Shown: in pieces, positions 1 to 9,288 of the stretch
Layout: every line of letters begins with the position of its first letter
Numbering within the stretch: position 1 is the stretch's first letter
Assembly (NCBI GenBank): GCA_024195585.1
Contig: SWBL01000371.1
Location: 1 to 47,789 of the forward strand
Reading direction: 5' to 3'
Origin: Aureobasidium sp. EXF-3400
Lineage: Eukaryota; Ascomycota; Dothideomycetes; Dothideales; Saccotheciaceae
Length of the DNA: 47,789 nucleotides
Translations under genes and position numbers: made by a program
The notes under the pieces: generated by a model
The model's database searches: none
What the model was told of the DNA's origin: nothing
Seen by the model: the letters and a program-made list of their open reading frames with translations, nothing else

Positions 1-11
1 TCGAGAAGTGT

Positions 12-280
12 CCAGAGAGAGCTCATGCAGATGACGGCTCTCAGTGGAAACTCTCTGTTACCAAAGACTATTGTGCATTTTGATAGTTGAATTCCCCAAG
101 ATCTCGCGCTGTGATATGCAGCAGCTTCTCAGGACTCCCGACTCGATGTAGGGCAATTTTTCAACTATAAAAATGCATAATAGATTCAGGAATAGAACTG
201 TGGCCAGAGAGAGCCTACAGAAATGACAGGTTTCACTGGACACTACTCTTTTTCGGGATACTACTCTGCATTTTTATAGG
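12..280. repeat. Degenerate direct duplication (~75 bp unit, ~193 bp period)
   Basis: Copy 1 runs from 12 to about 86 and copy 2 from 204 to about 280. Both start with CCAGAGAGAGC. Both carry a similar middle (ATGAC followed by a CAGTGG or CACTGG word) and reach a TNTGCATTTT(T/G)ATAG core after 56 and 57 bases respectively. The near-identical spacing supports one duplicated unit rather than chance. Origin is unknown: a decayed mobile element or a local duplication are both possible. Confidence 0.6.
69..182. repeat. Inverted repeat, 23-nt arms with 68-nt loop
   Basis: The left arm is 69-91 and the right arm 160-182. The reverse complement of the left arm matches the right arm at 21 of 23 positions, with a core of TGCATTTT and ATAGTTGAA. 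The same core recurs at about 261-280, inverted at 3895-3916, and at 3992-4010, on both sides of the 987-residue gene. The structure resembles a small terminal-inverted-repeat element, but no target-site duplication is obvious and there is no coding content. Confidence 0.6.
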
Positions 281-735
281 TACACCACTCAACATTTTGT
301 TCCTCGAGATGCATCAATCAGGTCCCTCGTCATACAGAGCCATTCTTTACTGCCTTCCCGATTGCGCTTTCACTAACACATACGGTCGAGTCGGCGCGGA
401 GCGTCACCTCGGAGCGTGAGAATCTGATCGAGAGTCACTCACAAAGCTGTCAGATACCATCCTCCCGTTGTGCCCATAGCAACTGTGCTGATCGAATTGG
501 CGCGGAGTGTCGTTCACCACGGAACAGTCCTTGCCAAAAGCCACCCCAACCAGCGTTCTACCCTCTTTCACTCCGCCAATAACACCCAAATTCAACTCAC
601 TCGAGCACGTTCCGAGCGGATTATAGAGGAGTGTGTTTGCTACGCGTGGACCGTGCACTCGCGGTATACCATACTTGACGAGTCTTCCTCTACCCTTGAA
701 CATCCTCTTTATACTCTGCGACAAGTTGGATACAC

Positions 736-810
736 CAAGTCATTCCGGTTCGTACTCCGACTTTCATCAAGCCATTCTGGTCCTGTACTTCCAGTCGTAG
801 CAAGTCATTC
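736..810 (+). repeat. 33-bp tandem repeat in the presumed 5' UTR
   Basis: About 2.3 copies: 736-767, 768-800 and a 10-base start of a third at 801-810. Each begins CAAG(T/C)CATTC and continues with a pyrimidine-rich stretch containing GTACT. It ends 26 bases before the ATG at 837, so it probably lies in the transcript leader. Confidence 0.6.
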
Positions 811-836
811 TTTTCTGTTCTTTGTCTTCTTCCATC

Positions 837-3800
837 ATGGACCCTCCTTACAGGTCAAGAGTCTCTCAGCATACGACAGACATGCCACCTGTACAGAGGA
901 TCCCGAAGCGTAACAACGTCTCGACAGACGTCTTACGCACCGATGAAGAGGACAGGGAGTTCAAGAGGAACCGTACCTCTTCTTATGATGGTGCCTACTC
1001 GAGATATGCTCGAGTTCCGCAAGACCAGTATCAACAAAGCACAACAGAGAACGACGACGATCTCTTTGGCCTCGATCCTTACGCGGTCTACAGTCCTCTG
1101 TATGAAAGTTCACATCGCCCTACACCAGCTCAGCTTGGGAGGGAAAATGCTCAACATACAATACGAGCTCGCCAGCAAGACATCGTAACCGGCCTAGGAA
1201 ATTCTATTTTGAATCCTCAACCTTTTCAGGAAGAGAGTGATTCGAGTGAAGATGGTGGTAGCACCGAAAAGTTTGGTCAGGAGGCGGACATCAAGTATGA
1301 GGCTCCACCTCCATTTGTTCCTAGCAGTGAGGGTACTCGCACCTCGCGCACTGGACAACGTTACGATCACAATGAAGCCAACAACAATCGCTTCCGCGAT
1401 GCATATCATATGCAACAAAATGGCCGACAGCCATATATTCAAGCTCCTTTCCAAGCCCAAATCCAGAACGCAAGATCGAATCCGAGATATGCGTACAACA
1501 CCTTACCTCATCAACAGCCTCCTTTTCGGTCTGCACCGAGCCGTCACGTCAGTTTCGACTTGCCCGACGGTCCGCGACAACATGCGTCTGACCACGAGCG
1601 AGCAAGAGTTCCTCACGCGACTCCACGAGAGCATGCGAATCACATCAACCGGCAGAGACCGGAGATACCGGCTGCAGACAGAGCAAAACAACAACGTCAC
1701 AGACAGTCTCAACCGGGAGTCCAAGACACCCGAGAACCGAGCCGGGAGCATCTTCGCAACGAAGCGACCCAGGCACAACACGATGTCGGTGTTGTGCCTC
1801 CCCAGACACTCAACTTCTCACAACCTGTTCAGCATCACGAACGTGCAAGCCATCACTCGCGGTCATTGGGAGCAGAGCCAACCCCTGCGCCCAATACTCG
1901 TCCCAAACGGTCTACCATCCCAGCAGGTTTCGTGAAACAAAAGAATCTCCTGAGTACGATCAGATCCAAGAAGCCACGTCGGGTGTTCCAAGGAGATCTC
2001 GACTATCCATCGCCAGTGGCAACATCAAACCCTATCAATCAGAATGCGCCCATTGCTCAAGCTGCAGGCCAACAACATGTTTCTTCACCAGTCTTGGCTC
2101 AAGCTCCACCACAATACCATGTTTCGCCTCCAGTTCCTTCGCCTACTTCTACGGAGTCAAGCTCTTTGGCCAGCAAGATCCCAAAAGAGCAATTGCTGAA
2201 GTTTAAGCCCGATGCTACAGACATTCGAGTCTGGGACTACATGAACAGAAAAGATAACCCGATGAACTGGGATCAGGTTAAGGAGATCCTCGACCTGACA
2301 AGAACACCTTACGTTCTTGAGACACTAAAGAGCAGACAGCGACTGTACGAAGCAAAGCGTGCTCTGGAGCCATCAGTGAAAGACAAAGTTCCGAAGGAAG
2401 AAGTGCCCGAGCAACACATCATTCCTCTCGAAGATCAATACTACGAGCAACCTGCACCTCCAGCCACCACCCGTCCCGTTGCTTCAAGTCCAGTCGTGCA
2501 GGCTCCTCCCGTCAGACTGCCAGATGCAAAACGTCTTGCCGACCAACTTGAGCAGGAACGACTTGCCTGGGCAACGAAGGAAGCAGAGTTGCAACAACGC
2601 ATCAAGACGATCGAAGAAGAATCCGCCACCAAAACTACCGAGCTCAAGGAACAGGAAAAGCAGCTCAAACTCAAGGCTGAAGTGCAGGAAAAGTATCAGA
2701 AGCTCAAGGAAGAGGCTCAGTCTCACAAGGAGAGCTTAAGGGATGAGAAGGCCTTACGTGCCAAGGCTGAACGAGATCTGAAGGCTGCTCAATCTGACGC
2801 TCACAAACGTTCTCTGGCTCAGGCTGGTGCTGCAAGGAAGACGGGCAAGGCCACAGATACCGGCTTTACATTCTCCAACGACGGTGAGGATGAAGAGGGA
2901 GGCGATGAAGGTCAAAAGAAGACGCCATCCAAACGCAGCAAATCCAGAAAGTCGACTGAAACAAACGACGTTAGGGAAGACGGCCATCCTCGCACGGCAG
3001 GAAAATCTCTACCTCCGGCTGCTATTCAAGCACTCTACAAACATCTCAACAACTGCAAAGATGAAGAGGAAGTAGAAGAGGAGCCACCAGAGGTCATCCA
3101 AGAAGCAGACCTCACTTACTTCGTCTACACAGTGTGTCGCAAACAATGGCTCGCATCGGAAGAAGAACCAAGTGATGACAACGCTATCGTGTGCGGAGAC
3201 TACACATACCTCAACGCCGCCAATGCCGCCGTCACAAACGAAATCCTGCGTCCTCACGGCACTGCTTCAGCCATCAAGATCGATCCCAAGCGGGAAAGAA
3301 GTCTGCATCAAGGCATGAGCGAACACGATATGGCTTGGGCCCAACTCGACGTCCCCGAAGGCCACGTCAAAGTCTGGGTGCAGAGACAACTGCACACCGA
3401 ATTCGTGGGTAAGCTGCCTCTTTTCGAAGACAAAGGCATACTGTCTAAGACTGTGTTTGCCATCAGACAAGAAACCTCGACTACTGCATCCACTTCTCCC
3501 GAGACCACTACTGCACCCATTTTCACTGTCACAGAAGAAGATGCCGAAATCTACACCACATTCGACCTCGCAAACCTCAAAGCCAACGAAAAGGTCTTCA
3601 AACTGCTGTGCCCAGAGGAAAACAAATCGATGCGTATCGACGACATCAACGCCAGAGAAGAAGCAAGAAGACAACGCAAGCAAACACTGGAGGATTTGGA
3701 AGACCATGGACAGTTATTCATAGAGGAGATTCAGAGGCAAGATGGTACTTTGGTCAAGGTCTGGGTTGTGCAGAAGACGGTCGTTGGACCTAGAAATTGA
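837..3800 (+). CDS. Large disordered protein with central coiled coil, function unknown
   Basis: Single-exon gene of 987 residues. The ATG at 837 is chosen because the frame upstream offers only a TTG. The first ~480 residues are low-complexity and rich in Gln, Pro, Ser, His and Arg, with acidic patches. A short structured block around residues 455-510 (FKPDATDIRVWDYMNRKD...) is followed by a Pro/Val-rich linker. A strongly charged coiled coil spans about 569-660, then an acidic/Lys-rich hinge with nuclear-signal-like basic stretches. A folded C-terminal region (about 740-987, starting LTYFVYTVCRKQW) ends in a Lys/Val-rich tail. I do not recognise a named family. It looks like the lineage-restricted scaffold proteins common in dothideomycetes. 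No signal peptide or membrane segment is seen. Copies of a dispersed motif lie both upstream and downstream. Confidence 0.85.
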   Translation: MDPPYRSRVSQHTTDMPPVQRIPKRNNVSTDVLRTDEEDREFKRNRTSSYDGAYSRYARVPQDQYQQSTTENDDDLFGLDPYAVYSPLYESSHRPTPAQLGRENAQHTIRARQQDIVTGLGNSILNPQPFQEESDSSEDGGSTEKFGQEADIKYEAPPPFVPSSEGTRTSRTGQRYDHNEANNNRFRDAYHMQQNGRQPYIQAPFQAQIQNARSNPRYAYNTLPHQQPPFRSAPSRHVSFDLPDGPRQHASDHERARVPHATPREHANHINRQRPEIPAADRAKQQRHRQSQPGVQDTREPSREHLRNEATQAQHDVGVVPPQTLNFSQPVQHHERASHHSRSLGAEPTPAPNTRPKRSTIPAGFVKQKNLLSTIRSKKPRRVFQGDLDYPSPVATSNPINQNAPIAQAAGQQHVSSPVLAQAPPQYHVSPPVPSPTSTESSSLASKIPKEQLLKFKPDATDIRVWDYMNRKDNPMNWDQVKEILDLTRTPYVLETLKSRQRLYEAKRALEPSVKDKVPKEEVPEQHIIPLEDQYYEQPAPPATTRPVASSPVVQAPPVRLPDAKRLADQLEQERLAWATKEAELQQRIKTIEEESATKTTELKEQEKQLKLKAEVQEKYQKLKEEAQSHKESLRDEKALRAKAERDLKAAQSDAHKRSLAQAGAARKTGKATDTGFTFSNDGEDEEGGDEGQKKTPSKRSKSRKSTETNDVREDGHPRTAGKSLPPAAIQALYKHLNNCKDEEEVEEEPPEVIQEADLTYFVYTVCRKQWLASEEEPSDDNAIVCGDYTYLNAANAAVTNEILRPHGTASAIKIDPKRERSLHQGMSEHDMAWAQLDVPEGHVKVWVQRQLHTEFVGKLPLFEDKGILSKTVFAIRQETSTTASTSPETTTAPIFTVTEEDAEIYTTFDLANLKANEKVFKLLCPEENKSMRIDDINAREEARRQRKQTLEDLEDHGQLFIEEIQRQDGTLVKVWVVQKTVVGPRN

Positions 3801-4729
3801 AAAGGGGAAAAAAAGCTTCTTTTTGCATAATAAAATAACCTCTTTTGAGAATTTCGACAAAACGAGGAATTCAGAATGCAGGGCTTGCGTATCAGCTATC
3901 AAAAATGCACAATCGCTATTTAAACAGAAGTATGTCCATTGAGACGCTTGAATGTGATGTTGTTTCTTTAGATACAACTCTTGTCGGCTAACTGTTGTGC
4001 ATGTTTATAGCTTCGATCTACCAGTCCTTCGTACACGGAGATGATGGAAATTCAAACTCTTCACATGTCCTTCTTACCAAGTCCCTTTACAGCAAGAAAA
4101 CATACCAGACAAGGTCTCTATACAACCTGCCCAGCAAGTTTCTCCCCACTGGAAAGTACCCATTCACTCTTCCCGCTGCGCTGCTATTCACGGTCTTAAG
4201 CCTATTTTCAGAGTGTACAGTCCTTTTTATCTACCAACTTCATTTTGCAGCAAACAATTCTGAACAAGTTTATTTACGTTTGCGCCGTTCATTCGCGGGT
4301 CTAAACTCTTTTGCCAGGGCTGCAGTCCTTGTTTTGTGTGTGTTGAGGCCTTTTTCTGAAAAAGAAGGATAAGCAGGCTGTTTACGCTGTGCTGTTTACC
4401 CGTGGTCAGAGGAGAGAGAGGTTAGGATGGGTCTTAGTTCTTTGTGCTTGTTGATCTTTTCTTTCTCTTTGAGTATTTCTTGTTTGTCGGAAAAGTGTCA
4501 AAGACAAGCTCTGTCAAGTGGTGTAGATCTGACGAGATAGCACTTCACAAGACGAGATGGAAAGCAAATCGTGGATTGCACACACTCAAAACAAAAATCA
4601 TCACATACATTTCTCGTCAGTTCTTTTGATATACCAAGCAAACGAGAGGTCGTAAACTTTCAACTGTCTTCCACAGCCCCACATCCATTATTTACTCATC
4701 AAGAAATAGATTCAAAGTCATTGCCACTC
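3801..4729. other. Intergenic, convergent 3' ends
   Basis: Between the ends of the 987-residue gene (+) and the phosphatase-like gene (-). There is no gene I can support. The longest frame (about 3995-4372) has no homology I recognise and no ATG start. The stretch contains two copies of the dispersed TTGTGCAT-type motif (3895-3916 inverted, 3992-4010 direct) and A/T-rich stretches that could serve polyadenylation. Confidence 0.5.
3895..4010. repeat. Two further copies of the dispersed ~20-bp motif
   Basis: At 3895-3916 the sequence GCTATCAAAAATGCACAATC is the reverse complement of the 69-91 arm core with one extra A. At 3992-4010 CTGTTGTGCATGTTTATAG matches the same core in direct orientation with about three mismatches. 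With the copies at 69-91, 160-182 and 261-280 this makes at least five copies bracketing one gene. Confidence 0.55.
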
Positions 4730-6298
4730 TTAAGCAGCCTTGCCACCAGTAACAGTCTCAGCGGTAACAGTGCTTGCAGCAAGAGTCTTCTTGCTCACAA
4801 CCTTGAAGCCACCGACCAGCAAGATCAAAGCCTCGAGACCGAGGATGACAGCCAGAGTAACCATGGCACCGATAACGCCATTGACGGCAGGGCTCAAGCC
4901 GTTTCCACTCTTTTGCTTGTTCTGGGTGGAGGAGGAGGACGAGCTGCTGCTGGAAGAGGCAGGAGCGTAGGCAGCGCAAGTGCCGGTGCTGTTGCCGCAG
5001 GCAGTGCACCATTGCTGTGTGCTGCCGATGCTGAACTTGTCCGTTGCGGTGACGAAATCGTTCCACGAGGTAAGCTCGTTGCCAGTGCCGAACAGAGGGT
5101 AAGCAACAGGAGGGCTGGTAGCGTTGGCAGTGCCGTTGTGCCACAAGAAACGAACGGAGATATCGCTAGCAGCAGGGAAAGGCGAAGTGGAAGCATTGGT
5201 GACGAGCTCGAATGTCATGGACGAGGCGTAGTCAGCCATGCCGTAAAAGTCAGGGTTGGTAACTGGCAAATCGGCGAGACCGAAGAAGGAAGAGAAGGTT
5301 GCGTAGGCTCCGAATTGGACGCCGAACTTGCTCTTGCCTTGGCCAGTAATGGTGCCGTTCAGGAACTGGACAATTTCGGCGGCAAGCACCATGCCGGCAA
5401 CGGCACGCATGTCGTTGGAAGAGTTGTAAGCAAGACCCCATTCGTGTTCATCGGCCAGAGACTGGATCTGGAGGAGAACATCGGGAGTAAGAATGTCAGA
5501 TGAGTTGATGGTGGCATTGTGGATCTCAGCAACGTGGATCAGATCGTAAACTGAGTACATTATCAGCATTGAACATGGATACACGTAAATTCACAACTTA
5601 CTGGTGTAGGCATTCTTGTAGCTGATCTGGTCTGAGCTGAAGGTACCATTGATCACAGGAGTAAGGTTGTTGTAGAAGTCCTGGGTGCTGGCAAGGAGGC
5701 TGGTGTACTGAGGGCTTGAGAAGTACTCGTTGGAGCTGCTGACAGCATTGGCACAGCCAGAAGCAGCCTGGAGCCAGCCATTGTCCTCACTGCCGCCACC
5801 GCTAGTGGTCAGGGCCAAAGGAATGAGTTGGTAGCCATTGAGTGGGCTAGTCACGTTAGATCCATTGCGGAGAGTCTGAGAACCCAGACCCTCGCCAACA
5901 GGAGGATAAAGACCCTGCAAGAAACCAGTGGCCGAGTTCTGGAGAACTACGAAAATGCGTCAGAAGCCTTGCCCTAATGCATTCTATCTTCTCCTCGGAG
6001 ATATGCCAACAGAGAACATACCAGTATCAGAAGGAGCAGAGGCACTAATCTGCGATTGCTTGACGATATCGGAGTTGATGCCCAGAATTTTGTGGGTGGC
6101 GCCCGATTCAATGTAGCGGCTACGGTAGTAGTCACCAGAGGTGAAGACCTCAGTGTAACCAAGGTCGGTCAAGTTGGCGGGAGCAAGAGCCTTTGGTGTG
6201 CGGTCTCCGTGTCTGTGGAACATGTAAACTCCCAGCACAGTCTCGGCCGACACCGACGACGAGAGAAGGGACAGAGCAACGAAAGACTTGGACAACAT
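4730..6298 (-). CDS. Histidine-acid-phosphatase-like secreted, membrane-anchored protein
   Basis: Three exons, 6298-6022, 5946-5602 and 5550-4730, joined in phase to 480 residues (introns 75 and 51 nt, donors GTATGT and GTAAGT). Residues 1-18 are a signal peptide. RHGDRTP at 29-35 is the clade-2 histidine phosphatase motif with the phosphate-accepting His30. Conserved later blocks include DEHEWGLAY (241-249) and a DYASSMTFEL stretch. Where the family normally has the proton-donor HD before that block, this protein reads GAYAT (288-292), so the HD appears replaced by Tyr-Ala. Many N-glycosylation sequons, a poly-Ser linker, one transmembrane helix (about 432-456) and a ~24-residue tail follow. 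That suggests a cell-surface or vacuolar-membrane protein. It may be a phosphatase with altered chemistry or a non-catalytic member. Confidence 0.9.
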
Positions 6299-7480
6299 TT
6301 TGAATGTGCACGGGTGGAACGAGAGGTGTTGGACAAGGGACTCGAAGTCAAGAACGAAGGCGGTCCTTAGCCTTTTATGAGCCTAAAGGATTATCAATCG
6401 ACTATCGGTAATGGAGAGATGCGGGCAACCCCAGCAAGCTACTCGTGGGAAAAGTTGCTTCGTGACAGCTCGCTCTGGGCCGCGCTGACAGTGATTGATA
6501 ACCAATTCCCAACCGTATCTCTATTCGAGCTATACACGCTAGTAAGGAAGCCAATGTGGGGACGCGCCCCCAGTTGATCTTCTGAGGTATGCGCCCACAT
6601 CCATTGGATACATGTCATGCATGTCTCCATACATGATCAGAGAAAGAAGTTCCATGCGCTTTTTAAGAGTCCTTTGCGAAAAAAAAACCCATCTTGTGGG
6701 CGAAATCTTTGTACCGAGTACATGCACAGCAGTGGGCATATCTACCAAGATCGAGCTAGGTGAGTGGGGTGAAGAAGCTCGGGCAAGAAAAGCGGACATG
6801 CCGGAGCTTCTACCGTTGGTAAAATGTCTAGTTAGGGCAGCAACCAGACCAATTCTTCTCTAGACCATCAGCCTCCCTGTAATATCTCGATCATGTCCAG
6901 TGTCGTTCATCTATCAACTACAAGGATCAATCCTCGGAATTGGGCGCCTGATATTCGCGCAAGCTTAGAAGACAAACCCTTTGTTGCTGCTTTCGTTTTC
7001 GCCGTAGCACAGTGGTAGGTTTGCATCTCCTCGGCGAGCTCCGGATGTGGGTGACCACCGAATCCACGAACCAAAGCCGAGGCCGATGCATATTGTGGTG
7101 ATCGATGGGAAACGTGGTAGAGAACAAGCAGTGGAGCGGAAAGTGCCCATATCTGATATGGATTGAGACTGAGGCTAGGAAACATATTAAGCGAGACACC
7201 ACCCTAGCTTCATTGGCCATCCTGGTTCCTCATCCGTTTGCGCGTGCTTCGGCAGTGTTCTCCGCGTTCATCGTATTGTAGAATGTCATTGAGAGTTAGC
7301 CATAACCACATGCTTCGTGATAACACCATGACCGACCCTTTGAACCCATGCCTTGCGCCCGCTGTGTGAAGTAGAATCAACTCTGAGGTATGGTTGACAT
7401 AAGAAAGAACAAAGGAAAATGAGATACGAAAGTTGTTAATGGAACAGCATGCGCTTGAGGATTTGACGAATCCAAAGCAC
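6299..7480. other. Intergenic, ~1.2 kb
   Basis: Holds the promoter of the phosphatase-like gene (left part) and the 3' end of the AMPK1_CBM gene (right part). Only short frames, mostly non-ATG, are seen on either strand. I see no RNA gene and no clear repeat. Confidence 0.5.
6371..6378 (-). promoter_or_regulatory. TATA-like box of the phosphatase-like gene
   Basis: On the minus strand the sequence reads ATAAAAGG, 73-80 bases upstream of the ATG at 6298, a plausible distance for a fungal TATA element with a short leader. The call is by sequence only. Confidence 0.4.
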
Positions 7481-9288
7481 TTAGGCAGAACGTGTGTTGA
7501 AGGCGAACGCAACTGCGGCGACGCCCATAGCAATGGCTGCTCCACTGCGCAGAGGGTTAGCAATGTTTTGGTGCCTAGAATGGCCTTGAACTTACGCTGC
7601 TTGAACTTTACCACCACAGAGACCGATGAACCAGATGCATGCCTTCGAGGCAAGGCTGAGCTCTACATCCTTCGGTTTGGAGGACTTCACGGCCTTTGAG
7701 CCCTCTGATGGCGCGGGGCGGTTGGAAATGTGATCTGTGACGTTATCCTCACGAGAGCGAGGGCTTGCAACAGGAGCAGGCATTTCCTTTGAGTCGGCTG
7801 CTCCATCGTGAGGTGCGGCCTTGGCTCTGACATGTTCTGTAGGAGTCATTGGTGGTGTGGGTGGTCCTCGATTTGAAACATCTGGGACATCTGTGAAGGC
7901 AGGGTTGCTGTCGACCTCGGAAACGTCCTGGACCTTGATGTTAATGGGGACCGGTTGTACCAACGAGTCCTTCTTTTCGACAGGCGTTTCAATGGTTTCA
8001 TCGTCTGTCTCTTCTGTTTCGTCGATAGCGTCAAGATGACTCAGATCGTTGAACTCATTGTGCATTGAATCAGGACGGGCCTGGGGCGAGAAAGACTTTG
8101 TCTGAGCCAAGGAAGGCGAAGGAGGAGTTCCCTCGAACACAACTTCATCTGCTTGATGGCGTGTCGCGACACGCTGAATACGAGCTTGAATGCCAGCCTC
8201 GTCGACAGGGAATGGCTCTAGTGAAGGATCATTGACGTCTTGAAGATCAGGCTTGCGCTGCTTGCGAGATGAAGGCGAAAAAGTGCTTGCAGACATGACC
8301 GGAGACATGCTCTCGTGAGCAAACAGCGGCGCCTCATCAGGGTCCAGGTCGTGCGAGGCACCAGTTTCATGCCTGAAGAGAGGGCAAAGAGCATCGCGCT
8401 CATCGACGGCGAAGTCGTCAACCTCAATTGGTGATTCGGTGACATTATCGAACTCGAAATTGTTGGTCTTGGATGGTGTGCCGAACTGGCTGTCGACGCG
8501 TTGGAAAGGACCAGCTTCGTGCTCGAAAAGCGGTGGCTCCTCAATTTCCTCGTCGTCACCTTCGATGCCCTCATCCTCATGGTCGCTCTCGCCTGTGGCG
8601 TCGGGCACCTGAACAGTCTCATGTCTGAACAGGTTCTTCTCGCTCTCAGGGATATCATCATCATCGTTCATGTCATCCACTGGCTCGGCGTGCTTTTCTT
8701 GGGTGTCTGCAACTTGAATTGACGCTGGGATAACCTTCTCTTGACTTGGTTGTTCAACTTCAGCCTCGTGGGCCTTGGCAAGTTGTGGTTGTTGAGGTTT
8801 GGGTTCCACGACGAGCAAGTTGTTGCGAATTCCTGTTCCGTCGTCGACTATAGTACACTTGTTAGTAATGCCTCTCTTCACTTGCGAGCCTGCTTCTGCC
8901 TACCAGTCGGCTTGGTCTCGTCGAGCACCCACCAGTCACCAGGACCAAGGCGGAACTTGTACTGGTACTCTCCTGGTTCCGCTTCAAACTCATGCTTGAA
9001 CTCGAGTTCTCCGTCCTCCATGTCTTTGTACTTCATCTCTATTGGCTCCCATTGTGGCTCGCACATGGAACCAGCAATGAAGACAGGAGGCTGGAGGCCA
9101 GGGTGGCTGTAGTGAACCTCTTCTTTCTGCGCCATGTTGGAAGATCTGATTGAACGTGCTGCTTGATGGGGTCCGATCCAAGAAGGTCTGTTGGAAGTGA
9201 AACTAGGACGAGGTGATCGACGTCCTGGTTTGTCGACGAAGACGGGGGCTTGTAGATTGGTTGGTGCAGTTGTTACTGTCGAAACCAT
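7481..9288 (-). CDS. AMPK1_CBM (glycogen-binding) domain protein with acidic tail
   Basis: Three exons, 9288-8904, 8847-7596 and 7544-7481, give 566 residues (introns 56 and 51 nt; the first has a perfect TACTAAC branch site). Residues 57-137 form a carbohydrate-binding module of the AMPK beta type: PPVFIAGS, then WEPIEM, then GEYQYKFRLGPGDWW, then DETKPTVDDGTGIRNN. Such modules bind glycogen or starch-like glucans or act as AMPK-related scaffolds. The rest is acidic and disordered and carries four copies of LFxHE (201, 235, 285, 303). The last ~36 residues are hydrophobic (WFIGLCGG, then AAIAMGVAAVAFAF), a probable tail anchor completed only by the small third exon. The ATG at residue 52 (position 9135) lies just before the module and may be the real start. 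Confidence 0.88.

Larger units (their letters stand above)
1..836. other. Intergenic and 5' flank of the first gene
   Basis: No convincing gene. Open frames here are short, start mostly at non-ATG codons and resemble no family. The stretch holds a ~75-bp direct duplication, a 23-nt inverted repeat and a 33-bp tandem repeat just upstream of the coding start (listed separately). It also holds two related GC-rich words at about 394-415 and 499-521 (both contain GGCGCGGAG followed by GTC or CGTC). The last ~100 bases are pyrimidine-rich and probably 5' UTR of the gene at 837. Confidence 0.6.

Noticed and set aside
470..913. A 147-codon frame overlapping the start of the 987-residue gene
   Set aside because: It overlaps the real gene in another frame and runs through the tandem repeat; there is no recognisable domain and no convincing start.
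3995..4372. A 125-codon frame with hydrophobic stretches
   Set aside because: No ATG at its start, no family resemblance, and it lies between two convergent genes where UTRs are expected.
4571..5503. A 310-codon open frame on the plus strand
   Set aside because: It lies antisense to the third exon of the phosphatase-like gene, has Gly/Ala-rich composition mirroring that exon, and has no family features.
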